Shown here: piece by piece, positions 7,973 through 15,839 of the stretch
Position numbering within the stretch: position 1 is the stretch's first letter
Layout: the number at the start of each line of letters is the position of its first letter
NCBI GenBank assembly: GCA_033764445.1
Contig: JANRIZ010000028.1
Coordinates: forward strand, 1 to 37,095
From: JANRIZ01 sp033764445
GTDB taxonomy: Bacteria > Verrucomicrobiota > Verrucomicrobiia > JAWXBN01
Length of the DNA stretch: 37,095 nucleotides
Direction of reading: 5' to 3'
The notes under the pieces: model-generated
What the model was told of the DNA's origin: nothing
The model's input: the letters and a program-made list of their open reading frames with translations, nothing else
The model's database searches: none
Translations under genes and position numbers: made by a program

Positions 7973-8057
7973 CCCGCAGACTTGTCCCGGATGGCTTGCT
8001 CGCGATTTATCGGAGTTCGGGATATCACGGATAACACAGATTCTTTTTTGAAAAACC
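7973..8057. repeat. Dispersed intergenic repeat, long form, copy A
   Basis: The 54 bases from 7973 to 8026 match 30727-30780 at 52 positions. Both begin CCCGCAGACTTGTCCCGG. The similarity continues more loosely through TCACGGATAACACAGATTC and a T-run to the heptamer tract. It lies in the spacer between the convergent gatA and aldo/keto reductase genes. Confidence 0.85.
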
Positions 8058-8130
8058 GGCAACCGGCAACCGGCAACCGGCAACCCGCAACCCGCAACCC
8101 GCAACCCGCAACCGGCAACCCGCAACCGAG
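8054..8130. repeat. Heptamer tandem repeat (AACCGGC / AACCCGC), 11 units
   Basis: Eleven contiguous 7-base units: four AACCGGC, four AACCCGC, one AACCGGC, one AACCCGC and a degenerate AACCGAG. The two unit types differ at one base and occur in blocks, as expected from slippage or unequal exchange. The tract is noncoding, sits 25 bases past the aldo/keto reductase stop, and is embedded in dispersed repeat copy A, which in copy B (30727 on) has no such expansion. Confidence 0.95.
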
Positions 8131-8155
8131 AACCACACTCAACGCCCAACGTCCA

Positions 8156-9334
8156 TCAGCTCTGGCTCAGACGTTTGGCGGGGGCGTCAAAAAACAGTTC
8201 GTGGGCCTGGGTGAGCAGGCCCGGGATTTCCTCGGCAAACGGACTCTTTTCGAGGGCCTGGGCATAATGGTGCGGTTCACGGGCCATTTCGCCCGGGAAC
8301 CAGTGACCCCCGCCGCCGCTCAGAAGGTTGTAGCGCATTTTGCCCCAGTCCACGAGGTCAAGTCCCCGGGCATAGGTCGACAGGCGGAGGATTTCCTTGA
8401 TATTGACCTGTGCCGGGGCCTCTGTGTACTCGGGCAGACCCTCCGTCCAGCGTTCGCACCAGAGCTGACCCAGGCGGTTGGCCATTTCCGTGCGGAGACG
8501 GGTCTCGATGGGGGCCACCATCCGGGCGCGGATATCGTAAAATTTGAGGGCTTCGATGTGTTCATCAAAGTCCGAGGGTTTGGCCGCCCCCAGGCTCAGG
8601 GTATGGACTTCATCGCGGCACAGGCAGTACAGGTCATTGAACTGCATGGGGGTCAGCGGCTGGCACAGGTCCCGCAGGAGCGGGGGAGGGGCATAGAGTT
8701 TCCCCCCCTTGTCGTTGGGGCTGATGATAAACACACCCATGTCCTGCTTTTTGGCCTCCACCACGGAGGGCCAGTTGAGGTCATTGACAAAGTACCAGTG
8801 CAGATTCACGTAGTCGAATTCGCCCGAGGCACAGGCCTGGGTGATGACCCCCTCGGTGGCGTGGGTGGAAAATCCGATGAACCGGCAGCGTCCCTCGCGC
8901 TGGATTTTGCGGGCCTCCTCCAGACAGCCCCCCTTGCGGAGGGACCAATCCAGCAGCTCCGCATTGTTGATGCCGTGCAGGGAGAGCAGGTCCACATGGT
9001 CGAGCCGGAGCCGCTCCATCGAGGTTTCAAACGTCTCACGGAATTCCCGGGCCGTGGGGAAGGGGGTGACCTTGGTCTGGACGATGAGTTTCCCGCGCGG
9101 AAGCTTCGGCAAAATGCGGCCCAACTGGATTTCCGAGGAACCGTAACCCCGGGCGGTTTCAATGTGGTTGATGCCCAGCGCGAGCGAGCGGTGGACGCAG
9201 GCCTCGACGTTTTCCTGGCTTTCCCGGGAAATCCGGTCCCAGGGGTCATCGGTCCAGCTTTGCTGATACCGCATGCCGCCGCAGGAAAAGACGGGCATGT
9301 CCAGATTGGTCCGGCCGAAACGACGGGTGATCAT
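8156..9334 (-). CDS. Aldo/keto reductase family oxidoreductase
   Basis: 392 residues from the chosen ATG at 9332-9334 (ITRRFGRTNLDMPVFSCGGM), which matches the usual start of this family; a reading-frame extension 32 codons upstream looks random. The TIM-barrel carries the aldo/keto reductase signature: HIETARGYGSSE (57-68), Lys88 in IVQTKV, His120 in LLSLHG and ARKIQREGRCRFIGFSTH. The catalytic tetrad would be Glu59, Tyr64, Lys88, His120, with Glu in place of the usual Asp. The C-terminal third (about 290-392) is a helical extension without the 4Fe-4S cysteines found in some relatives. Likely NADPH-dependent; substrate unknown. It is a single-gene unit between convergent gatA and a divergent ferritin-like gene. 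Confidence 0.85.
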   Translation of the reverse strand: MITRRFGRTNLDMPVFSCGGMRYQQSWTDDPWDRISRESQENVEACVHRSLALGINHIETARGYGSSEIQLGRILPKLPRGKLIVQTKVTPFPTAREFRETFETSMERLRLDHVDLLSLHGINNAELLDWSLRKGGCLEEARKIQREGRCRFIGFSTHATEGVITQACASGEFDYVNLHWYFVNDLNWPSVVEAKKQDMGVFIISPNDKGGKLYAPPPLLRDLCQPLTPMQFNDLYCLCRDEVHTLSLGAAKPSDFDEHIEALKFYDIRARMVAPIETRLRTEMANRLGQLWCERWTEGLPEYTEAPAQVNIKEILRLSTYARGLDLVDWGKMRYNLLSGGGGHWFPGEMAREPHHYAQALEKSPFAEEIPGLLTQAHELFFDAPAKRLSQS

Positions 9335-9591
9335 TGGACGGAAGACTACCGCACTCCGGGGCGGGATGACCAAGGATTTTTTGAGGGGATTTTCCGGCGC
9401 CGACCCGCTCCCCGGGATCGGCTCAAACACTGGTATTTTGACGTATTTTCAATTTTTTAAGAAAGAGAATGTCATAAAAGTATCAAAAATGGACTGATTT
9501 GGTCCAAAAACGGTCAATGTTGGATTTGCGTCCCGGCGGATCTGGCGGTAGGGTTTCTCCATTCGCATCCACCAACCCGGAGTCCCGTTTT

Positions 9592-11019
9592 ATGAGTCTC
9601 AAAGGATATCAATCATACAAAGGTCTGCCCTTCGTGGCGGGAATTGCCAAGTTTGAACACGCCATGTCGCCCGGCATGTCCGTTGAGGAATGCGTGCTCC
9701 GTCTCAAGCGTTTTCATTACACGCTCAAACGGGTGCATGAGATCATGACAGCCCGGATCACTGCCGAGCCGATTTACGAGATCAAGACCGCCTTCAGTCT
9801 GCATGCGTATCTGGCCAGCGAACATGTCTCGGCCATCCGCAAACGGATCAGTGAAATGCGCGAACCGCCCCTGGGACTGGATGTGGTGCCTGACGCGGCG
9901 CTGGAGGTTCTGTTTGATGAGATCCTGTGCGCCCCCTCAACGCAGGAACTCATCTGGGGTCTGTATGGCGTGGTCCTTCCGGCCCTGAAAGAATCCATGG
10001 AAAAATACATGGCCGAAACGAGTCCGCTCGCCGACCATCCCTCCTACCGTCTGTGCAAGATCGCCCTGCTTGAGATCAATGAGATCAATGACTACGGCAC
10101 GCAGGCGGTCGGATCGCTCGTCGATGCGGAGGCCCGTGGGCGGATGAAACATTTTGCGGAGGTCCTTGAGACCAACCTCGTGGCGGCAGGGGGCATTGAT
10201 GGCACCGGCGAGAAATCCGACAGAAAGTCCGAGCGTTTTTATTCGGTCAAACCCTACGAGTACCAGCGTGTGCCCAAACGCGACGAACGCTGGAAGGATT
10301 CCTACAACCAGGGGGTCAATGCCGAGGTGTTCCTGTACGATCCGAAGTATCCGGCGCAGGTCAAGACACTGATGATGTTTTTCAAGCGGATCCGCGAAAT
10401 TGATGTGCCGGAAATGATGGCCAGCATCATCACGGAGACCAAGGGAAAGCCCTGGGGATATTACAACGACATGAGCCGCCAGCTCTGGGACGAGGCACGC
10501 CACTCCATGATGGGCGAGGTCGGTTTTGTGAATCTGGGCATCGACTGGACCAAAATCCCCGTCAACATGACCTGGGCGCTGGGCCTGAACACCCAGCTCA
10601 AGCCGATGGAACGGCATGCGGTGCTGTATTTCATCGAGCAGGGGCTCATGCCCAAAACCGGCAAACGTCACGAGTGGGAGGTGGCCATGGCCTCGGGCAA
10701 CGGGTTAAGCCGGCTGTTCCAGGACTTTGACTGGGCCGACGAGGTGTTGCACGCCCGCATTGGGCGCGACTGGTACGTGAGCGATTTCAAGGATGCCACC
10801 GAGGCCATTGAGTATGGCGACAAATGCTGGAGCCGGGTTCTTCTGGATTGGAACCAGTGGAAAAAGGAGGGCCTGACCGAACACCGCAACTGGTGGCCCG
10901 AGATATACACGGAGGCCTGCAGAATCTGGGGTCTCCAGCCCGATCCTGAAATCCTGGCCTACGACACCACCTACGAGAAGGTGCGGCCCGATCTGAAGAA
11001 TATCGCCGTTTCCGGCTGA
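9592..11019 (+). CDS. Ferritin-like (putative diiron) protein of unknown function
   Basis: 475 residues from the ATG at 9592, where the conserved-looking sequence MSLKGYQSYKGLPFVAG begins; the frame stays open back to a TTG at 9499 and an ATG at 9517, so an N-terminal extension of 25 to 31 residues is possible. The protein is almost wholly helical. Two ExxH motifs, DEARH (about 300-304) and DEVLH (383-387), plus isolated glutamates on neighbouring helices (such as Glu269, Glu274, Glu349) are the expected ligands of a ferritin-like diiron site. The N-terminal half has a similar helical pattern (EHVSAIRKR, LLEINEINDYG), suggesting an old duplication. I do not recognise a named function. It stands alone between the aldo/keto reductase and a tRNA gene. 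Confidence 0.75.
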   Translation: MSLKGYQSYKGLPFVAGIAKFEHAMSPGMSVEECVLRLKRFHYTLKRVHEIMTARITAEPIYEIKTAFSLHAYLASEHVSAIRKRISEMREPPLGLDVVPDAALEVLFDEILCAPSTQELIWGLYGVVLPALKESMEKYMAETSPLADHPSYRLCKIALLEINEINDYGTQAVGSLVDAEARGRMKHFAEVLETNLVAAGGIDGTGEKSDRKSERFYSVKPYEYQRVPKRDERWKDSYNQGVNAEVFLYDPKYPAQVKTLMMFFKRIREIDVPEMMASIITETKGKPWGYYNDMSRQLWDEARHSMMGEVGFVNLGIDWTKIPVNMTWALGLNTQLKPMERHAVLYFIEQGLMPKTGKRHEWEVAMASGNGLSRLFQDFDWADEVLHARIGRDWYVSDFKDATEAIEYGDKCWSRVLLDWNQWKKEGLTEHRNWWPEIYTEACRIWGLQPDPEILAYDTTYEKVRPDLKNIAVSG

Positions 11020-11083
11020 GCGGCCCGGAGGGTAATCGCCGATTGGCCCAGACGAACAGGGATTTTTTCTGGGATAAAAAAAA

Positions 11084-11160
11084 TGGTCGGGCCGGAGGGA
11101 TTTGAACCCTCGACCTTTTGAACCCCATTCAAACGCGCTACCAAGCTGCGCTACGGCCCG
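11084..11160 (-). tRNA. tRNA-Pro (GGG anticodon)
   Basis: 77 nt reading CGGGCCG at the 5' end and CGGCCCG-A-CCA at the 3' end, a perfect 7-bp acceptor stem. The D-stem is GCGC/GCGC, the anticodon stem TTTGA/TCAAA with loop ATGGGGT (anticodon GGG), and the T-stem GAGGG/CCCTC with loop TTCAAAT. C1:G72 with discriminator A73 is a proline hallmark. CCA is encoded. Eight T residues (A's on the plus strand, 11076-11083) follow directly after CCA and may aid transcription termination. Confidence 0.97.
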
Positions 11161-11280
11161 ACGAAGGGTTTCCCGAGGTCATCGGGAGGGGGAAGCTAAG
11201 ACGAATTGGACGGGTTTGTAAATGGTAATTTCGGGCAATCAACCGGGAAGCCTGCGAAGCGGGAAACGCCCTGGGAGATT

Positions 11281-11467
11281 CGGATGGTTCGGGATGTCGC
11301 AGAGGGGGGCCGCGGATTCCGCCGATGGCACGGATGGGAGAAGGAGAATGCCTGCAATGCGAAGGGCCGGATGATTGAGAAGCGGGTAACGCGGGCGCCC
11401 ACGCCTCCGTTCCGGAATCGGACGCAGAAGGAAAGGAATCTGAAACATCCGTGTTATCCGCGATATC
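11281..11467. repeat. Dispersed intergenic repeat, short form, with an inverted second end (copy C)
   Basis: This lies in the 492-nt gene-free stretch between the tRNA and the rhamnosidase. The forward end (GGATGGTTCGGGATGTCGCA, 11283-11302) matches copy D and, after a 21-base gap, copies A and B. The far end (11436-11467, with TGTTATCCGCGATATC) matches copy A in reverse orientation. No gene is convincing here; an open frame through it is only the extension of the downstream gene. Confidence 0.6.
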
Positions 11468-11652
11468 GACCGACTCCACGCCCAACATCTTCCACACGTG
11501 AAAACATTTTGACTCCGGCCAGGAAGCCTGCGATTTTCTCCTTCGCAGTCCCCCTCACCCGGCAGCCGTTGAGGCATGGCAGGAAAATATCAATCATCAT
11601 TGTGGCACACGCTCTCTATCTTCCAGAGGTCCGATGGGACGGCAGCCGTGAA

Positions 11653-13941
11653 ATGCGGGGCAAATGGATCCGTCCCAGCCTCAGCCAGTCACCACGATCC
11701 GTGGTCATGGCGTTCCGGCTGGAGATGGATTCCCTCCAGGACCGGGTTCTCCCGGTTTGTGTGACAGCGGATCAGAGATTCCGACTGTTTGCCAATGGTC
11801 AGCGGATCGCGGAGGGCCCCGAACGCGGGGATTTGAACCATTGGTACTATCACGAGGCAGGCATTCCCCTGCGGCAGGGATCGAATGTTCTGGTCGCCCT
11901 TGTCTGGTGGATCGCCCCGGAGGACTTTCCGGCCTATGCGCAGGTGACCCTCAATCCCGCCTTTTGGATCATTTCCCGGAATCCCGGAGACTCTGTTCTT
12001 GTGGACTCCGGTCTTGCCCCGTGGACCGGCAGCCTCCTGAAGGGATACACTTTTTCGGATCCCGAAATGTGCTGGGGTCCGGGCGGCAAAATGCGTCTGG
12101 ATACCCGGCTGCTGGGCCCGGGTCTTGAGGAGGGGACAGGGGTTGAATGGGGGCCGGTTGAAATTCTCAGGGACCTTGTGGTTGACCAGGATGCCAACAA
12201 CTATGACTCTTTGAGATTGCTGCATCCTCCCCTGCTGCCCCCGATGCGGAGAAAACCGGTCCAATGTGGGAGAGTCAAAGCCTTTCAATCCGTGACGTCC
12301 TGGGAGACCCGGACCCTTGTGGTGGATACGGGGGATATCACATCCGTCGCTTCTGCGGACCGCCTTTTTGAGGGGTCTGCCGGTGCCTTTACCTTTGCGC
12401 CGCACGGGCGGTGGCGTCTGATTGTGGATTTGGAGGACTATTTGTGCGCCTATCCGATCCTGGAGGTCAGTGGCGGGCGAAATGCCCGTGTCCGTTTGTC
12501 CTGGGCAGAGGCACTCTTCCGGGAGCCCCGTGATGAGGCCGGCTTGAAAACCAATCGGTCCGAGTGGAAAGGCCTTTATTTTGTCGGCGCGGGCGATGAG
12601 TTTGTGTGTGATGGCACCCTCCGGCGGTGCGTGAGCCCCCTGTGGTGGGAGTGTGGTCGGTGGCTGGAATTGACCGTTGAAACAGACGCGGAACCGCTGA
12701 CCCTGCATGCGGTCCGTTTTGATCAGACGGGATATCCGACCGAGTACGATTTCCAGCTGCATGGCGAGGATGCCCGCCTTCCGGGTTTTGTTTCCCTGGC
12801 ACTCAAAACCCTTGAGAACTGCCGGCACGAAACCTTCCTCGACTGCCCGTATTACGAGCAGCTCATGTATTTTGCCGATACCCGGCTTCAAATGCTCTGC
12901 ACCTTCGTCACAGGCCGGGATGACCGTCTGGTGAAAAAGGCCATGGACATGTACCGGGCCTCTCAACGGACCTGTGGCAGTCTCGGTGGTTCCCGGCATC
13001 CGTCCCGGGTGGTGCAGATGATTCCGACCCATTCCCCGGTCATCATTGAGATGCTCCATGATTACATGATGTGGCGGAACGACCCGGACTTTGTCAGAAG
13101 CCATCTCGGGACCCTGCGGACCCTCCTGAATGAACTGACGGACTGGATCGGGGCGGACGGGCTGGTCCGAATCCGAAGGGGATGGGCGTTTGTGGATTGG
13201 GTTGAGGGGTGGACCCACGGGGTTCCTCCCGGTGCGGAGCAGGATGTCTGTGGAATCTTCAATTGGTATGTGATTCTCGCCCTGGGTAAGGCCGCCCTCA
13301 TTGAGCAGACCGTCGGGGATCCGGAAATGGCGCAGAGAAACAGACGTCTGGCGGTCGGACTGGCCGCACAGGCGAAAAAAACATTCTGGTCGGAATCCCG
13401 GGGACTGTACGCCGATGACCGGAACCATTCCAGTTTCAGCCAGCATGCCCAATGTTATGCCCTTCTGAGCGGTCAGCTGGCGAGCGGGGAACAGGCACCG
13501 CTTGCCTCCCGGATGATGGCGGACCCGTCTCTGCACAAGGTCTCCCTCTTCTTTCGGCACAACCTCTTTGAAGCCCTCGCACTCTCGGGCAAACCCGAAA
13601 TGATCCGCGCCCCCATGGAGGAATGGTTGGGTCTGGAGTCGCACGGATTCAAAACCCTGCCGGAAACATGGCCCCCGACGCGGTCCGATTGCCATGCCTG
13701 GTCGGCCCATCCCCTGTACCATCTGTTTGCCACCGCGGGCGGGATCCGGCCCGCCAGCCCGTTTTTCAAGTCTGTTCGTGTCAGTCCCCAGGTTTCCCTT
13801 TTCGGAAAGATGACCCTTCGGATGCCTCATCCCGAAGGCAGCATGGAATTGAGATGGTTGCCGGACGGGAAGTGGTTGGTGACGGCCCCCCCGGGAATCG
13901 GTGTCCTGACCGGACGGGAAGTGGTTGGTGATGTCCGCTAG
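11653..13941 (+). CDS. Alpha-L-rhamnosidase-like glycoside hydrolase (GH78 type)
   Basis: 762 residues from the ATG at 11653, just before GKWIRPSLS, the usual opening of this family; the frame continues 149 codons upstream through repeat-derived sequence that does not look coding. An N-terminal beta-sandwich carries RFRLFANGQRIAEGP (about 40-54). The (alpha/alpha)6 barrel follows. DCPYYEQLMYFAD places Asp397, Glu402 and Asp409 with the same 5- and 7-residue spacing as the acidic triad of Bacillus GL1 RhaB (Asp567, Glu572, Asp579, from memory). Glu671, just before the conserved CHAWSAHP segment, could be the remaining acid. It should release L-rhamnose from plant or bacterial glycans. No signal peptide is visible, so it is probably cytoplasmic. 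The dehydrogenase gene follows after 68 nt. Confidence 0.82.
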   Translation: MRGKWIRPSLSQSPRSVVMAFRLEMDSLQDRVLPVCVTADQRFRLFANGQRIAEGPERGDLNHWYYHEAGIPLRQGSNVLVALVWWIAPEDFPAYAQVTLNPAFWIISRNPGDSVLVDSGLAPWTGSLLKGYTFSDPEMCWGPGGKMRLDTRLLGPGLEEGTGVEWGPVEILRDLVVDQDANNYDSLRLLHPPLLPPMRRKPVQCGRVKAFQSVTSWETRTLVVDTGDITSVASADRLFEGSAGAFTFAPHGRWRLIVDLEDYLCAYPILEVSGGRNARVRLSWAEALFREPRDEAGLKTNRSEWKGLYFVGAGDEFVCDGTLRRCVSPLWWECGRWLELTVETDAEPLTLHAVRFDQTGYPTEYDFQLHGEDARLPGFVSLALKTLENCRHETFLDCPYYEQLMYFADTRLQMLCTFVTGRDDRLVKKAMDMYRASQRTCGSLGGSRHPSRVVQMIPTHSPVIIEMLHDYMMWRNDPDFVRSHLGTLRTLLNELTDWIGADGLVRIRRGWAFVDWVEGWTHGVPPGAEQDVCGIFNWYVILALGKAALIEQTVGDPEMAQRNRRLAVGLAAQAKKTFWSESRGLYADDRNHSSFSQHAQCYALLSGQLASGEQAPLASRMMADPSLHKVSLFFRHNLFEALALSGKPEMIRAPMEEWLGLESHGFKTLPETWPPTRSDCHAWSAHPLYHLFATAGGIRPASPFFKSVRVSPQVSLFGKMTLRMPHPEGSMELRWLPDGKWLVTAPPGIGVLTGREVVGDVR

Positions 13942-14009
13942 AGCGTCGTCCCGGCCAGAAGATGGATACACCAGAGATTCTGGGTGGACAGGAGGCGGGG
14001 GATGAATCC

Positions 14010-14717
14010 ATGATGGATCGCATGAAACGCTCAGATCAAAAAGTCGTTCTGATTTCCGGGGCCGGACGCGGGTTGGGGGCCGCCTTGGCGGCGCATTTTG
14101 CGGAGGGGGATTGGAGGGTTGTCGGCCAGTATCACCGGAGTCGGCCCCGGTTGGCCGCGCCGCATTTTGCGGTGAAGGCGGACCTTTCACGGGAGGCAGG
14201 GGCGAGGAAGGTCGTGACGGAAACGGTCCGACGATTCGGGAGGATTGATGTCCTGATCAACAATTCCGGAGTGTATCATCCGAAGGGGATCGACCGCTTG
14301 ACAGAGGGGGAATGGATGGAGGGGCTCCAGACCACCGTCAGTGCCACTTTTTTTCTGACCCGGGCCGCCCTGCCGCATCTGCGAAAGACGCGGGGGCGGG
14401 TGGTCAATATTGGCGACTCCAGCTGCGAGAGACTCGGCAAACGGGACCTGTCGCTTTCGTACCATGTCGGCAAAACCGGCGTGTTGCTGGCGACACGGGC
14501 CTTTGCGCATGCCGAAGCCCGGCGGCGGGTGACCGTCAACATGGTTTCCCCCGGCATGCTCGAAAACAGCGTGGGCAAACCTCCCGCCTCCCGCATGCCC
14601 ATGGGCCGGTTCGGGCAATTTGCGGATGTGATCGGGGCCGTTGATTATCTGCTTTCACCCGGGGCGGAATACGTGACCGGGAGCAACCTCATTGTCGGGG
14701 GAGGCTGGAACCTGTGA
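14010..14717 (+). CDS. Short-chain dehydrogenase/reductase
   Basis: 235 residues from the ATG at 14010, which is preceded by a GGAGGCGGGGG purine tract; starts at 13962 or 14022 are also possible. The Rossmann signature is present: GAGRGLG (17-23), DVLINNSG (80-87) and the catalytic Ser137 or Ser138, Tyr151, Lys155 (YHVGK). The C-terminal VTGSNLIVGGGWNL is the usual SDR substrate loop and end. VVNIGDSSCE and VNMVSPGMLENS are reminiscent of pteridine reductase-type SDRs, while the upstream rhamnosidase would allow a sugar dehydrogenase; I cannot decide. It probably shares a transcript with the rhamnosidase. Confidence 0.8.
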   Translation: MMDRMKRSDQKVVLISGAGRGLGAALAAHFAEGDWRVVGQYHRSRPRLAAPHFAVKADLSREAGARKVVTETVRRFGRIDVLINNSGVYHPKGIDRLTEGEWMEGLQTTVSATFFLTRAALPHLRKTRGRVVNIGDSSCERLGKRDLSLSYHVGKTGVLLATRAFAHAEARRRVTVNMVSPGMLENSVGKPPASRMPMGRFGQFADVIGAVDYLLSPGAEYVTGSNLIVGGGWNL

Positions 14718-14827
14718 GCCGCTGCTCGTGGGTTCCCTGACGGATACAAAAAGGCCGACACGCTGGCCAGGGCAAACGGTCAGTAAAAAGGCTTTCGAAA
14801 GTGGGCCGGTGGCCCCGCTGGCGAATC

Positions 14828-15520
14828 CTAGGCGGCGGCGACCCTGCTGCGGGCGGCGACGGACTCGAAATCCTGCGCGGGGATTTCCACCTGGAAGGAG
14901 CAGCGGTAGAGGCCGGAGGTCCGTTCCTCGTTGCGGATGATCGGGTAACCGAGGACTTTTTGGAAGAGCTGCTGTTCGAGATTTTTGACAATCGGGTACT
15001 GTTCGGCGATTTCGAGGACCGGGGAATTGAACTCCACGATTTCCACCGAATTGTTTTCCTGGTTGATGAGAACCTCGCTCATGTAGCCATCCAGATCGCG
15101 CATTTCCGCGAACTCCGTGATGCGTTGGGCGATGTCCTGGGCCTTGATCCTTTTGAGGTAGTTTTCCGCGTAGCCCTGGTAAATGACAAAAAGAATGCGT
15201 TCGGCGGCGTTGGGCCCGAACATCTTGGTGGAGGCCAGGAGAATCTCGGTGGTAAACTCCGTATAGAAGGTCGGGAAAAATTCCTGGGCGAGGGGAGTCA
15301 GACGGTAGGCCTTTTCGGGGCGGCCCATTCCCTTGGGACGGCGCCAGCAATCGAGGTAACCGTCCTTTTCGAGAGCGATGCAGTGCTGTTTGACACCCAT
15401 GTACGAGAGGCCGACTTTCTGACACAGTTCCGCCACAGAAAGACCATTGCTTTTTTTGATCGCACAGAGAATCTGGTATTTCTGGCTTTTGGCAACCCGG
15501 CGTAACAAGCGACTTTTCAT
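14828..15520 (-). CDS. Winged helix-turn-helix transcriptional regulator (SufR/COG2345-like)
   Basis: 230 residues. The N-terminal winged helix reads QKYQILCAIKKSNGLSVAEL then a recognition helix LSYMGVKQHCIALEKDG (38-54) and a wing with KGMGRPEKAYRLT (63-75), a signature of the SufR-like ArsR/DeoR group. The C-terminal half is a predicted effector or dimer domain. It has only one cysteine (YRCSF, near 206-210), so the Fe-S ligand set of SufR is missing. Genes on either side are transcribed away or toward it: it is divergent from the LpxR-like gene and convergent with the dehydrogenase. A 12-base palindrome TGATTGGAATCA (15567-15578) overlaps its -10 region and could be its own operator. Confidence 0.8.
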   Translation of the reverse strand: MKSRLLRRVAKSQKYQILCAIKKSNGLSVAELCQKVGLSYMGVKQHCIALEKDGYLDCWRRPKGMGRPEKAYRLTPLAQEFFPTFYTEFTTEILLASTKMFGPNAAERILFVIYQGYAENYLKRIKAQDIAQRITEFAEMRDLDGYMSEVLINQENNSVEIVEFNSPVLEIAEQYPIVKNLEQQLFQKVLGYPIIRNEERTSGLYRCSFQVEIPAQDFESVAARSRVAAA

Positions 15521-15562
15521 TGGAAGTTATGTAGTAATTGTTGAAGGGGGATTCAAGTGAAA

Positions 15563-15592
15563 ATTATGATTGGAATCAATTTTTTAAGTAAA
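15563..15592 (-). promoter_or_regulatory. Possible promoter of the winged-helix regulator gene
   Basis: On the minus strand TTTACT (15587-15592) and CATAAT (15563-15568) are separated by 18 bases; the 5' leader would be roughly 35 nt. The palindrome at 15567-15578 overlaps the -10 box. Pattern match only. Confidence 0.3.
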
Positions 15593-15611
15593 AATTAGTT
15601 TGACAATACCT

Positions 15612-15633
15612 AAACTCCTTAACGGAGGAGTTT
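15612..15633. other. Small hairpin in the 319-nt divergent spacer
   Basis: AAACTCC (15612-15618) pairs with GGAGTTT (15627-15633) over an 8-base loop; TTTTG follows on the plus strand. No gene ends nearby, so it is not an obvious terminator; it could be a regulatory site between the regulator and the LpxR-like gene. The rest of 15521-15839 holds promoters but no supported gene. Confidence 0.4.
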
Positions 15634-15772
15634 TGTTGGGAAATGCTTCAATGCCGTGACAGAGCCGCTTTCCGAACATGTCGAAAAACCATAACAGTTT
15701 TTACGTGGAAGACCACATAAATTTTGGTTTGGGGGGCTGGAGCGTGGGCGAAGTGGGGGTAAAATTATGGGA

Positions 15773-15800
15773 TTGACCTTTTTAGGAAGTCTGGAATAGT
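15773..15800 (+). promoter_or_regulatory. Possible promoter of the LpxR-like gene
   Basis: TTGACC (15773-15778) and AATAGT (15795-15800) are separated by 16 bases; transcription would begin about 33 bases before the GTG start. Five of six and four of six consensus bases. Pattern match only. Confidence 0.35.
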
Positions 15801-15839
15801 TCGAGGCCGTCAACCCAAACCTTAAAAACCGAGACAATT

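Noticed and set aside
8054..8130. Repeat tract considered as a CRISPR array
   Set aside because: Units are 7 bases and contiguous without spacers; no cas genes.
7982..9460. 492-codon plus-strand frame running through the heptamer array
   Set aside because: It is antisense to the aldo/keto reductase and its N-terminus is translated repeat sequence.
9499..9591. TTG or upstream ATG start of the ferritin-like protein
   Set aside because: The extra residues are Gly/Arg/Ser-rich and look unconserved; neither start has a convincing ribosome site, so the ATG at 9592 is preferred but not proven.
11084..11160. tRNA-Pro as an attachment site for an integrated element
   Set aside because: No integrase gene and no second copy of the tRNA 3' end found within the window.
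11206..11652. 149-codon N-terminal extension of the rhamnosidase frame
   Set aside because: The sequence consists partly of dispersed repeat, looks unlike a signal peptide or domain, and the family start is at GKWIRP near 11653.
14778..14815. Possible terminator between the convergent dehydrogenase and regulator genes
   Set aside because: GGGCC-GGT-GGCCC and CTTTCGAAAG can fold, and five T's occur on the minus strand, but the stem is separated from the T-run, so support is poor.
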